DNA of 64,000 nucleotides from assembly GCF_000184685.1 (NCBI RefSeq), contig NC_014830.1, positions 3,782,001 through 3,846,000 on the forward strand, given 5' to 3'. Shown one piece after another: positions 8,780 through 17,195 of this stretch (within the stretch, counting starts at the first letter, position 1; each line of letters starts with the position of its first letter). The stretch comes from Intrasporangium calvum DSM 43043 (lineage in GTDB: Bacteria; Actinomycetota; Actinomycetes; Actinomycetales; Dermatophilaceae). A program made the position numbers and the translations under genes. Under the pieces are notes generated by a model. The model was not told the DNA's origin and did not search any database. It worked only from the letters and a program-made list of their open reading frames with translations.

Positions 8780-9678
8780 CGCGCCGCCTCCCCCCGCCCC
8801 CGTCGGCCCCGGCCGGTTTCCCGGCTCGTCTCCCGGCTCGTCTCCGAGCCGAGCGGGGCCTGGGGCCGTCCGTCATCGGTGGGGCCGAGACCCCCTTGGC
8901 AGGACGGGCAGTAGAACATCGTCCGCTCCCGCGTCGCCGGCCCGATGAGCGCGACGCGCACGGTCGTCCCGCAGCGTCGGCAGGGGCGGCCGCTGCGGCC
9001 GTGCACGTAGGTGGTCTCTCCCTTGGCCAGTGATCCCGTCGCCGACTGGACGGCGTCCCGGCGTCCGGCGTCGATGAGCCGGTGGGCCCGGTCCACGACC
9101 TCCTCGAGCGCGGGTCGGCCGAGGGTGGACGCGTCCGCCCACGGGTGGAGGCGCAGCGCGAAGAGGGTCTCGGCGGTCCACAGCGTCCCGAGCCCGGCCA
9201 GGTTGCGCTGGTCGAGCAGGGCCTCGCCGATCGGCACGGCGCACGCGGCCAGATGGTCGACGGCGCGGTCGGGGTGCCAGTCGTCGCCGAGCAGGTCCGG
9301 ACCGAGGTGACCGACGAGGTCTGCCTCCCGGGAGGTCTCGACGAGGTCGAGCATGCCGAGCCGCAGCCCGAGCGCCGTCCAGTCGGCCGTGGCGAGGAGG
9401 GCTCGCAGGTGCGGAGAGCGACGCCAGCCCGGCTTGAGGCGGGGGGTCGGCTCGATCCGCCACTGGCCCTCCATCCGCAGGTGCGAGTGGAGGGTGAGCC
9501 CACCCTCCAGCCGGTGCAGGAGGTGCTTGCCGCGGCTCACCACCTCGAGCGTGCGACGTCCGCGGAGGTCGGCCGTCGCGAGCGTGGGCCAGCGCAGGTC
9601 GGACTCGACGACCTCCCGCCCGGCGAGCGCCTGGTCGAGCCGGTGCGCGGTGCGCCACACGGTGTCACCCTCCGGCAC
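8770..9678 (-). CDS. nei: Endonuclease VIII (Nei) DNA glycosylase/AP lyase
   Basis: A base-excision-repair glycosylase removing oxidised pyrimidines and nicking the abasic site. The start MPEGDTVWR supplies the catalytic Pro2 and Glu3; Lys51 is in VSRGKHLL; the helix-two-turn-helix region spans about 145-200; a zinc finger with C233, C236, C257 and C260 lies near the C-terminus. The remaining tail is a low-complexity basic run containing ETSRETSRET, from a 12-bp tandem duplication at 8817-8848. The gene is 101 bp downstream of lhr in the same direction, the pairing known from Mycobacterium tuberculosis (Rv3297 and Rv3296). Confidence 0.95.
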   Translation of the reverse strand: MPEGDTVWRTAHRLDQALAGREVVESDLRWPTLATADLRGRRTLEVVSRGKHLLHRLEGGLTLHSHLRMEGQWRIEPTPRLKPGWRRSPHLRALLATADWTALGLRLGMLDLVETSREADLVGHLGPDLLGDDWHPDRAVDHLAACAVPIGEALLDQRNLAGLGTLWTAETLFALRLHPWADASTLGRPALEEVVDRAHRLIDAGRRDAVQSATGSLAKGETTYVHGRSGRPCRRCGTTVRVALIGPATRERTMFYCPSCQGGLGPTDDGRPQAPLGSETSRETSRETGRGRRGRGEAARQR

Positions 9679-9779
9679 GTCGCTCTCCCTTCCACGCCTC
9701 AGGTGTGCAGTCCATCATGGGCGAGGCACCGGTTCGCCGCACTCGGCCACCCCGAGCGCAGGGCCGCCGCACCAGCAGG

Positions 9780-12700
9780 TCACCGGCGCAGGCGCAGCCC
9801 TCTCGGGGTCATGTGGAAGCCGGCCTCGGACAGTGCAGCGACGAGGGGGTGGTCGGACCCGAGCACCGGCGCGCCGTCGGCCTTCTCGACCGTGAGCCGC
9901 CCGAGCGCGCCCTCGCGCACGGCCAGGGCGAGGGCGTCCGCCGCGGCCTGGAGGGTCGCGGGGTCCTCGGCCCAGCACAGCATCGTCCTGCCACCTCGCT
10001 CGACGTAGAGCACGAGCGCGCCGTCGACGAGGACGACGAGCGCGCCGGCCTTGCGGGCCGGTTGGTGTCCCTTGCGGGCCGGGAGGTCGGCGGCTCCGTC
10101 GGTCGGCCGGTCGGGCCAGGCCAGGGCCGCCCCGTAGGGGTTGGCCGGGTCGCTCGCGGCGAGCACGAGCGCACCGGACGGCGAGTCAGGTCGTATGCCG
10201 CTGGGCTGGCTTCCCGGGACCAGCCGCCCCATCGAGCGGAGCCGGTCCACGGCGCCCGTCGACCCGAACTGTGAGGCGCCCAGTGACTCGACGAAGTAGC
10301 CCCGCCTGACCCTGCCGGCCTCCTCCGCGGCGGCGAGCACCCGGTAGACGGCGGCGAACCCGCCGGGCACCTCCTCCGAGACCACGGAGCCGCGGGTGAG
10401 CACCCCGTAGCGGTCGAGAAGCAGCTCGGCCGTCGTCACCGCCCGGACCGTGGGATCGGACTCCGGGGTGGGCAGGAGCGTCCAGCGACCGACTCCGGTG
10501 GGCGGTGCGGATCGTTCCGGAGGCAGGGCGGACAGCGACCCGCGCAGCGAGCCGAGCCGGCCGAGTGAGCCGCGCCGCCCGGCGTAGCGGGCCGAGCGAG
10601 GGGCGGTCGCGGTGCGTCTGTGGGCGGTGCGGCCCCCCGACAGCAGCGCCCGTAGCGGTGCGACGGTGTCGTTGGTGACCCGCCCGGACCAGAGCAGCGA
10701 CCACACGGCGTCGAGGACCTCGCCGTCACGCAGGTCGGCCCCGGCGGCGCGGACCCGCTCGGTCAACGGGTGGAAGAACCAGGCACCGCCGCCGGCCAGG
10801 GCTTCGAGGACGGCGTCCTCAGCGTCGGTCAGGTCGGTCGGCGGTGGCGGCGCCAGGGTGAGGTGGGCCGTGTCGGCCAGGTGCAGGCTGACCCAGCCGT
10901 CGTCCCCGGGAAGCGAGCCGTGGCCGCGCCAGACGACCTCGCCGGAGCTCATCACCTCGTCGAGGAGGGCCGGCCGGTAGTCGGCGACCCGGGCCGGCAG
11001 CACGAGGGTCTCGAGGGCGCTGGCGGGGACGACGGCGCCGGTGAGCTGCTCGACGGCGCGCAGGAGTCCTTCGCGCCCGCGCTGCCCGCTCCCGATGCCC
11101 TGCCACTGCGGGAGGAAGCGGGCCAGGTCCCCCTGGCCCACGGGCTCCACCTCGTGGCGCAGGGCGGCAAGAGAGCGTCGCCGCAGGAGCCGCAGCACCT
11201 CGGCGTCGCAGAACTCCGCCCCGTGTCCACCGCCGCTCTCCGTGGGCAGGAGCTCGCCCTCGACGACCCGGCCGGCCGAGACGAGGCGCCGCAGGGCGTC
11301 GTGGACGACGGCCGGACCGAGCCCCCACCACTCGGCGACCGTGTGCACGGTGAAGGGTCCATGGGTCCGCGCGAACCGGGCCACGAGGTCACCGAGCGGG
11401 TCGGGCACGGACTCGAGGAAGACCGTCGGCACTCCCACCGGCAGGGCCGTGCCCAGGGCGTCGCGGAGGCGTCCGGCATCCTCGACGGCGGCCCACCGAT
11501 CCGCACCGGCGACCCGGACGGCGATGACCCGACGCGCCGCCTCCAGCGACTGCAGAGCCGCGACCACCCCGGAGGCGACGAGCTCCTCGGTGGAGCGAGC
11601 GACGACGTCGGTGGTCGACAGCGGCCCGAGGACGCGGACGAGGTCGGCGAGGTCGTCGGCGTCCCGGGCGGCCCGCTCGGGGGTGAGCCGCTGGAGCTCT
11701 GCCTCGGTCCGGGCGACCGCCGCGGCGTCGAGCAGGTCGCGCAGGGCCAGGGCGTCGCTCTGCCCGAGCAGCTCGGAGAGCAGGGTCGGGTCGAGCGCCA
11801 GCGCGGCGGCCCGCCGCTCGGCGAGCGGGGAGTCGCCCTCGTAGAGGTACTGCGCGACGTAGCCGAACGCCAGGGACTTCGCGAACGGGCTCGGCCGGGC
11901 CGACTCGACGTCGACGACCGACACGGCGCGGGAGCGGATGTCGGTCATCAGCTCGACGAGGCCGGGCACGTCGAAGACGTCCTGGACGCACTCGCGGACC
12001 GTCTCGAGGACGATGGGGAAGGTCGGGTACCGGCTCGCCACCTCGAGCAGCTGGGCGGCGCGCTGACGCTGTTGCCACAGCGGCTGCCGCCGGTCCGGGC
12101 GACGCCTGGGCAGCAGCAGCGCACGGGCGGCGCACTCACGGAACCGGGCCGCGAAGAGCGCGGAGCCGCCGAGCTCCTGCGTGACGAGTTCGGCGACGTC
12201 CTCCGGCTCGAGCGTGACGAGCTCGACGAGCTGGCGCCCGATCTCGCCGCTCGTCGCGGACGGCCCGGGGGCGCCGCCGGAGTCGTCGAGCTCCAGGTCG
12301 GGGAGCCGGAAGACGATCCCGTCGTCGCCGTGCATGGCCTGCACGTCGATCCCGAAGCGCTCGCGCATCCGCGCCGCGACACAGAGTGCCCACGGCGCGT
12401 GGACCTGCCCCCCGAACGGCGAGAGGACGGCGACCCGCCAGTCGCCGATCTCGTCCCGGAAGCGCTCCACCACGATGGTGCGGTCGTCCGGCACGTGCCG
12501 GGTGGCCTCCTGCTGCTCGGACAGGTAGGCGAGCAGGTTGTCGGCCGCCCACTCGTCGAGCCCGGCCTCGACGACCCGCGCGCGGGCCTTTGCAGGCGAG
12601 AGGCCGACGACCTCGCGGACGAAGGCGCCCACGGCCCGGCCCAGCTCGGCCGGCCGCCCCTGCTGGTCGCCCTTCCAGAACGGCAGTCGGCCGGCCTGCC

Positions 12701-14588
12701 CCGGCGCCGGCGTGACGAGGACCCGGTCGTGGGTGATGTCCTCGATCCGCCATGACGACGTGCCGAGGGTGAACACGTCACCGACCCGCGACTCGTAGAC
12801 CATCTCCTCGTCGAGCTCGCCGACCCGCCGCCCCGGTCCCTCCCCGGAGGCGAGGAAGACCGCATAGAGGCCCCGGTCGGGGATGGTGCCGCCGCTCGTC
12901 ACGGCGAGGCGCTGCGCACCGCGCCGCCCGGTCAGCGTGTCGGTGACGCGGTCCCAGACGATCCGGGGTCGCAGCTCGGCGAACTCGTCGCTCGGGTACT
13001 TGCCGGCGAGCATGTCGAGCGTCGCCTCGAGCACGGACCGCGGCAGCGCGGCGAAGCTCGCGGTGCGCCGCACCAGCGCCTCGACGTCGTCGACCGTCCA
13101 CTCGTCCAGCGCGCACATCGCGACGACGTGCTGGGCGAGGACATCGACCGGGTTGGCCGGGACGCGCAGGCTCTCGATCGCGCCCGCGCGCATCCGCTCG
13201 ACGACGACTGCCGTCTGGACGAGGTCGCCCCGGAACTTCGGGAAGAGGACTCCCCTGCTCACTGCTCCGACCTGGTGACCCGCCCGGCCCACCCGTTGCA
13301 GTCCGCTCGCCACGCTGGGCGGGCTCTCGACCTGGACGACGAGGTCGACCAGACCCATGTCGATCCCGAGCTCGAGGCTGCTCGTGGCCACGACGGCGGG
13401 CAACCGGCCGGCCTTGAGGTCCTCCTCGATCGCGGCGCGGTGCTCCTTGCTCACCGAGCCGTGGTGGGCCCTCGCAAGGACCGCGGGCGCGCCTCGGCCG
13501 GCTCCCGACTGCGCCATCACCTGAGCGGGTGGTCGCAGGGGCCCCGTATGCCGCTCAGCCGGCCCCGCGCCCACGTCGCCTTCGCTGGGAGCGAGCTCAG
13601 CGGCATACGCCTCCGTCTGTCGTTCCTCCCAGATCTCGTTGAGGCGGGCGGTGAGCCGCTCGGCGAGGCGTCGCGAGTTGGCGAAGACGAGCGTCGACCG
13701 GTGCTCGGAGATGAGGTCGGCGATCCGCTCCTCGACGTGCGGCCAGATCGACGCGCGCGGCGCGTTGCCGGCGGCCGGGCCGGACAGGTCGGGCACGCCG
13801 GGCGAGAGCTCGGCGGGAGCCCCTGAGAGCTCCCCGAGGTCGGGGACGGGCACGACGACGTCGAGGTCCCACTCCTTGGTGGACGGCGGCTGGACCACCT
13901 CGACCGGACGGCCCCCGGCGAGGAATCGCGCGACCTCCTCGACCGGCCGCACGGTGGCCGACAGGCCGACCCGCTGCGCCGGCTGCTCGAGCAGCGCGTC
14001 CAGCCGCTCCAGCGAGAGCGCCAGGTGGGCTCCGCGCTTCGTGCCGGCCACGGCGTGGACCTCGTCGAGGATGACGGTCTCGACGCCACGCAGCGCCTCC
14101 CGCACCGACGACGTGAGCATGAGGAAGAGCGACTCCGGCGTCGTGATGAGGATGTCGCTCGGCGTCCGGGCGAACGCGCGCCGCTCCGCCGCAGGGGTGT
14201 CGCCGGACCGGACCGACACGCCGATCTGCGGGACCGGCAGGCCCAGGCGGGTCGCCGCGTGCCCGATCCCGACGAGCGGTGCCCGCAGGTTGCGCTCGAC
14301 ATCGACCGCGAGCGCCTTCATCGGCGAGATGTAGAGGACGCGGCACCGGGCGAGCCGGTCCTCCGGCACCGGGTCCCGGGCCATCCGGTCGATGGCCCAG
14401 AGGAAGGCGGACAGCGTCTTGCCGGACCCGGTCGGCGCGACGACGACGCAGTGGTGGCCCGAGGAGATCGCATCCCAGGCACCCGACTGGGCGGTGGTGG
14501 GCGCGCGGAAGCTGCTCCGGAACCACGCCGCGGTCGCCGGAGAGAAGCGGTCGAGCACGTCGTCGCTCGCCTGGTCCTGTGTCGCCAT
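9780..14588 (-). CDS. lhr: Lhr-type large ATP-dependent helicase
   Basis: A 1602-residue superfamily 2 helicase of the long Lhr class, a 3'-5' translocase linked to DNA repair in mycobacteria. Motif I APTGSGKT is at 51-58 and motif II DEVH at 175-178, with SATVRP as motif III. The RecA2 domain, winged helix and Lhr-core domain follow, and the long C-terminal Lhr region completes it. The ATG at 14588 was chosen because a longer frame would run into the neighbouring reductase gene. Three repeat copies lie within the frame: an inverted pair at residues about 327-348 (encoding AYAAELAPSEGD to AERHTG) and one at about 1461-1466 (PSGIRP). They look like in-frame insertions in linkers. nei lies downstream. 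Confidence 0.95.
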   Translation of the reverse strand: MATQDQASDDVLDRFSPATAAWFRSSFRAPTTAQSGAWDAISSGHHCVVVAPTGSGKTLSAFLWAIDRMARDPVPEDRLARCRVLYISPMKALAVDVERNLRAPLVGIGHAATRLGLPVPQIGVSVRSGDTPAAERRAFARTPSDILITTPESLFLMLTSSVREALRGVETVILDEVHAVAGTKRGAHLALSLERLDALLEQPAQRVGLSATVRPVEEVARFLAGGRPVEVVQPPSTKEWDLDVVVPVPDLGELSGAPAELSPGVPDLSGPAAGNAPRASIWPHVEERIADLISEHRSTLVFANSRRLAERLTARLNEIWEERQTEAYAAELAPSEGDVGAGPAERHTGPLRPPAQVMAQSGAGRGAPAVLARAHHGSVSKEHRAAIEEDLKAGRLPAVVATSSLELGIDMGLVDLVVQVESPPSVASGLQRVGRAGHQVGAVSRGVLFPKFRGDLVQTAVVVERMRAGAIESLRVPANPVDVLAQHVVAMCALDEWTVDDVEALVRRTASFAALPRSVLEATLDMLAGKYPSDEFAELRPRIVWDRVTDTLTGRRGAQRLAVTSGGTIPDRGLYAVFLASGEGPGRRVGELDEEMVYESRVGDVFTLGTSSWRIEDITHDRVLVTPAPGQAGRLPFWKGDQQGRPAELGRAVGAFVREVVGLSPAKARARVVEAGLDEWAADNLLAYLSEQQEATRHVPDDRTIVVERFRDEIGDWRVAVLSPFGGQVHAPWALCVAARMRERFGIDVQAMHGDDGIVFRLPDLELDDSGGAPGPSATSGEIGRQLVELVTLEPEDVAELVTQELGGSALFAARFRECAARALLLPRRRPDRRQPLWQQRQRAAQLLEVASRYPTFPIVLETVRECVQDVFDVPGLVELMTDIRSRAVSVVDVESARPSPFAKSLAFGYVAQYLYEGDSPLAERRAAALALDPTLLSELLGQSDALALRDLLDAAAVARTEAELQRLTPERAARDADDLADLVRVLGPLSTTDVVARSTEELVASGVVAALQSLEAARRVIAVRVAGADRWAAVEDAGRLRDALGTALPVGVPTVFLESVPDPLGDLVARFARTHGPFTVHTVAEWWGLGPAVVHDALRRLVSAGRVVEGELLPTESGGGHGAEFCDAEVLRLLRRRSLAALRHEVEPVGQGDLARFLPQWQGIGSGQRGREGLLRAVEQLTGAVVPASALETLVLPARVADYRPALLDEVMSSGEVVWRGHGSLPGDDGWVSLHLADTAHLTLAPPPPTDLTDAEDAVLEALAGGGAWFFHPLTERVRAAGADLRDGEVLDAVWSLLWSGRVTNDTVAPLRALLSGGRTAHRRTATAPRSARYAGRRGSLGRLGSLRGSLSALPPERSAPPTGVGRWTLLPTPESDPTVRAVTTAELLLDRYGVLTRGSVVSEEVPGGFAAVYRVLAAAEEAGRVRRGYFVESLGASQFGSTGAVDRLRSMGRLVPGSQPSGIRPDSPSGALVLAASDPANPYGAALAWPDRPTDGAADLPARKGHQPARKAGALVVLVDGALVLYVERGGRTMLCWAEDPATLQAAADALALAVREGALGRLTVEKADGAPVLGSDHPLVAALSEAGFHMTPRGLRLRR
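10193..10206 (+). repeat. GTATGCCGCTG repeat inside lhr (C-terminal region)
   Basis: Exact core followed by TGGCTTCC. The lhr sense strand reads GCCCAGCGGCATAC and encodes PSGIR in a Pro/Ser/Gly-rich loop (about residues 1461-1466). Confidence 0.85.
13546..13608. repeat. Inverted pair of GTATGCCGCT repeats inside lhr
   Basis: GTATGCCGCTCAGC at 13546-13559 (plus) and GTATGCCGCTGAGC at 13595-13608 (minus) face each other across 35 bp. The right copy carries the extended flank TCGCTCCC. The reading frame stays open, adding a stretch rich in Ala, Glu, Gly and Pro between two helicase segments. This is the clearest case of a palindromic unit accommodated in a protein. Confidence 0.85.
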
Positions 14589-14686
14589 CGAGCCCCAGCC
14601 TGCCACCCCGAGGTGACACCAACCTGGGACATGCTCCAGACGCCGGACGGCAACGGTCGCCTCGAGCTCTTCGAGGACCGCAGCCA

Positions 14687-15217
14687 TCACCGGGGAACGT
14701 AGGTCAGGCGCAGCACGTCCTCGGCGACCTGCTCGCTGGCCACGAGGCGCAGCCGCGGCCGAGGCCCGGCGAAGTAGGGCTTGCCGTGACCGAGCACCAC
14801 GGGGTGCAAATAGATGCGGAACTCGTCGATCAGGCCGAGCCGGCCCAGGCTGTGCGCCAGGCTCGGGCCGGCGACCTCGATCTCTCCGTCGCGCGTCGCC
14901 TTCAGGTCGGTGACCACGCGCTCGACCTCGTCCGGCACGAGCGTGGCGTTGGGACCGACCGACGCCAGCGAGCGCGACACGACCCACTTCGGCTGCTTCC
15001 GCCACGCGGCGGCGTAGGCCTGCTCGTCCGCATCCCAGTCGGCCTGCTCGTCGTCCCAGTAGCGCATGACCTCATACATCTCGCGGCCATACACAGAGCC
15101 CGTCTGCGCCTCGGCCTGCTCGATGAAGTGGCGGAACAGCTCGGGGCTGGGCCCGAATGCCGTGTGGTCGACGTAGCCGTCCAAGGACTGGTTCATCCCG
15201 AACACGAGTCTGGCCAT
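14687..15217 (-). CDS. RibD C-terminal/dihydrofolate reductase-like protein
   Basis: A 176-residue NADPH-dependent reductase-like protein of the RibD C-terminal domain superfamily, common in actinobacteria with unknown substrate. Visible features are MARLVFGMNQSLDGYVDH at the N-terminus, VYGREMYEVMRYW, VVSRSLASVGPNATLV, the nucleotide-site-like GEIEVAGPSLAHSLGRLGLIDE, and LHPVVLGHGKPYF. The ATG at 15217 follows a strong AGGGGAGGTGG site; upstream in-frame codons have no such site. It lies 98 bp upstream of lhr in the same direction and is divergent from the CBS-domain gene. A role in folate synthesis should not be assumed. Confidence 0.85.
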   Translation of the reverse strand: MARLVFGMNQSLDGYVDHTAFGPSPELFRHFIEQAEAQTGSVYGREMYEVMRYWDDEQADWDADEQAYAAAWRKQPKWVVSRSLASVGPNATLVPDEVERVVTDLKATRDGEIEVAGPSLAHSLGRLGLIDEFRIYLHPVVLGHGKPYFAGPRPRLRLVASEQVAEDVLRLTYVPR

Positions 15218-15466
15218 GTCCACCTCCCCTTTCTGCGCCTGCCCTCGATCATCGCCCATCCGGCCCTGGCGCCGTCGGACTCGGAGGGCGACTGCTCGAG
15301 TGATCTCAGGGTGTGTCGATCCATCTTGTCGGGGTACGGCGTCCGGAGGAGAGTGGAACGTGGGCGACGTGCCGGGTGGCCGCTCACGCCCCTGGGTGTC
15401 ATCGCCAGCACGCGCCGACGCGCCGCCTCCACCACCACAGCCCGTGAGGGATGAAGGAGGAAAGCC

Positions 15467-15886
15467 ATGACGACCGCCCGAGACATCATGAACCCGGGAG
15501 CAACCTGCGTCAGCGAGGACCAGACCGTGCTCGAGGCAGCACGGATGATGCGCGACATGGGAGTGGGGTCGCTGCCGATCTGCGGCAACGACCAGAAGCT
15601 GCACGGCATCATCACCGACCGCGACATCGTCGTGAAGTGCCTCGCCGAGGGCAAGGACGTCGCGACCTGCACCACCGGGGAGCTCGCCCAGGGCGAGATC
15701 ACCTGGGTCGACGCCATGACCGACGTCCGCGAGGTCGTCGACGTCATGGGCCGCGACCAGATCAAGCGGCTGCCCGTCATCGAGAACCACCAGCTCGTCG
15801 GCATGATCAGCGAGGCCGACCTCGCCCGGCACCTCGACGAGCACCAGCTGAGCGAGTTCGTGGAGAAGGTCTTCGCCCGTCCCTGA
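15467..15886 (+). CDS. Two-CBS-domain protein, Hrp1-like
   Basis: A 139-residue protein consisting only of two CBS domains (about 7-60 and 75-128), similar in size and sequence to hypoxic response protein 1 (Rv2626c) of M. tuberculosis. Signatures are ARDIMNPGATCVSEDQTVLE, GVGSLPICGNDQKLHGIITD, and IKRLPVIENHQLVGMISEAD. CBS pairs generally bind adenosyl ligands; the specific role is unknown. GGAGGAAAG precedes the ATG with good spacing. The 249-bp divergent region to the left showed no DosR-like palindrome by eye, so hypoxic control is not supported here. Confidence 0.88.
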   Translation: MTTARDIMNPGATCVSEDQTVLEAARMMRDMGVGSLPICGNDQKLHGIITDRDIVVKCLAEGKDVATCTTGELAQGEITWVDAMTDVREVVDVMGRDQIKRLPVIENHQLVGMISEADLARHLDEHQLSEFVEKVFARP

Positions 15887-15933
15887 CCTTCTCAGCCCTC
15901 GCACGACCGGGCCCATCCCGGTTCGCCGGCATC

Positions 15934-15939
15934 TACGTT
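15934..15939 (+). promoter_or_regulatory. Candidate leaderless -10 box of the FUSC gene
   Basis: TACGTT ends 7 nt before the ATG at 15947, and no Shine-Dalgarno sequence is present. It supports that ATG over an in-frame TTG at 15938, which overlaps the box. Confidence 0.4.
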
Positions 15940-15946
15940 GAGTCCC

Positions 15947-17032
15947 ATGGAGCCCGGACCGTCCCCGCAGCCCGGGCTTCCTGGCGACCGGCCACTGCGG
16001 CAGCTGGGCCGCAGCCTCGTCACGATGGGGCCGCACCGGGGGGCCCACCGGGTCGCCCTGCGGGCCGGGATCTCGGTCCTCGTCCCGCTGCTCCTGCTCG
16101 TCTCGATCGGGCGACCGGAATTGACGCCCTACGCCGCCTTCGGGGCCTTCACGTCCCTCTACGGACGCGCGCACCGCCACACCGACCGCACCGGCATGCA
16201 GGCGATCGCCGGTGTGGCCCTGGTCGCCTCCGTCACCCTCGGCGTCGCCGTCTCGCTCGCACCCGCATCGCAGTGGCTGGTCGTGCCGGTCGGTGCCCTG
16301 CTCGCCGCGTGGGGCTCGCTCACCTCGGATGCCTACCGGTGGCACCCGCCGGGACCGCTCTTCCTCGTCTTCGGCTTCGCCGTGTGCGCCATGGTCCCAG
16401 CCCAGCCGATGGACCTGCTCGTCGCGCCGGCGGTGGCCGGCGCCAGCGGGGTCTTCTCCCTGCTCGTCGGCCACGTGGGGGCGCTGCGCGACCCGGCGTC
16501 GTGGGCGCGGCCCGTGCTCCCGCGGCCCCGGTTCGGCGACGCGCTCGAGCCGACCGGCAGCCGTGCCCACCTCTTGCGCTACCTCGTCGCAGTCACCGCC
16601 TCGGGCGCCCTGGCGACCACCTCGGGGTGGGAGCACCCGTACTGGGCCATGGTCGCGTCGGTCGTCGTGCTGTCCGGACCCGACCTCGCCTCCCGCTTCG
16701 TGCGGGGCCTGCAGCGGATCATCGGCACTCTCCTGGGGGTCGGGGTGGCGGCCGCGGTGCTCGCCTGGGCTCCCCATGAGGGGGCCGGCGCGGTCCTCGT
16801 CATCGCCGGACTCCAGATGCTCGCGGAGCTGTTCGTCGGGCGGAACTACGCGCTGGCGCTCCTCTTCGTCACGCCGCTCGCGCTCCTGATGGGCCAGCTG
16901 CTCGCGCCCTCCCCCGTCGGCCCGCTGCTGCGCGACCGGCTGCTCGAGACGGTGCTCGGCGCCCTCGTCGCGATGGTGGTGCTGCTCACCGTGCCGGACC
17001 GGCTGCCGCGCCCGCGACGCGCCCCCGGGTGA
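15947..17032 (+). CDS. FUSC-family integral membrane protein
   Basis: A 361-residue membrane protein with two blocks of about five hydrophobic helices separated by a soluble stretch near residues 185-205, the layout of the FUSC (fusaric acid resistance-like) family. Typical segments are LTPYAAFGAFTSLYGR in the first block and YWAMVASVVVLSG followed by RGLQRIIGTLLGVGVAA in the second. FUSC proteins are proposed aromatic-acid or envelope-component exporters; no substrate can be named. It ends with a short basic tail. It is shorter than the 600-700 residue proteobacterial members, as is usual in actinobacteria. A GC-rich inverted repeat around 17073-17092 may terminate it. Confidence 0.85.
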   Translation: MEPGPSPQPGLPGDRPLRQLGRSLVTMGPHRGAHRVALRAGISVLVPLLLLVSIGRPELTPYAAFGAFTSLYGRAHRHTDRTGMQAIAGVALVASVTLGVAVSLAPASQWLVVPVGALLAAWGSLTSDAYRWHPPGPLFLVFGFAVCAMVPAQPMDLLVAPAVAGASGVFSLLVGHVGALRDPASWARPVLPRPRFGDALEPTGSRAHLLRYLVAVTASGALATTSGWEHPYWAMVASVVVLSGPDLASRFVRGLQRIIGTLLGVGVAAAVLAWAPHEGAGAVLVIAGLQMLAELFVGRNYALALLFVTPLALLMGQLLAPSPVGPLLRDRLLETVLGALVAMVVLLTVPDRLPRPRRAPG

Positions 17033-17110
17033 TCTCGCGCCCCGCACCGAGTGGTCGCGACACCCCGGTCCGGGCGCCGGGCCTGCGGCGCCACCCGTTG
17101 CCGTGTCGTC

Positions 17111-17116
17111 TAAATT
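17111..17116 (+). promoter_or_regulatory. Candidate -10 box of the SNF2-SWIM operon
   Basis: TAAATT stands out in very GC-rich DNA and would place the transcript start near 17123, upstream of the GTG chosen at 17196. It argues against the longer frame beginning at 17103, which would start upstream of the transcript. Confidence 0.4.
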
Positions 17117-17195
17117 GATCGGTGCCGCGGGACGCGACGCCCTCGTCCGCCTCCGCGGCGACCTGCCCACAGTGGTCGACGAAAGGTGGCGGCGC

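Noticed and set aside
10770-12755. 661-codon plus-strand frame opposite lhr
   Set aside because: Composition is Gly/Arg/Asp-rich without any domain; a mirror of lhr codon bias.
14589-15005. A longer frame would extend Lhr by 139 residues
   Set aside because: It overlaps the RibD/DHFR-like gene in another frame and its sequence is low-complexity; the ATG at 14588 begins the conserved Lhr N-terminus.
15218-15466. Search for a DosR-type palindrome before the Hrp1-like gene
   Set aside because: No GGGACTTTNGGCCC-like or symmetrical site was found in the 249 bp; hypoxic control is not supported.
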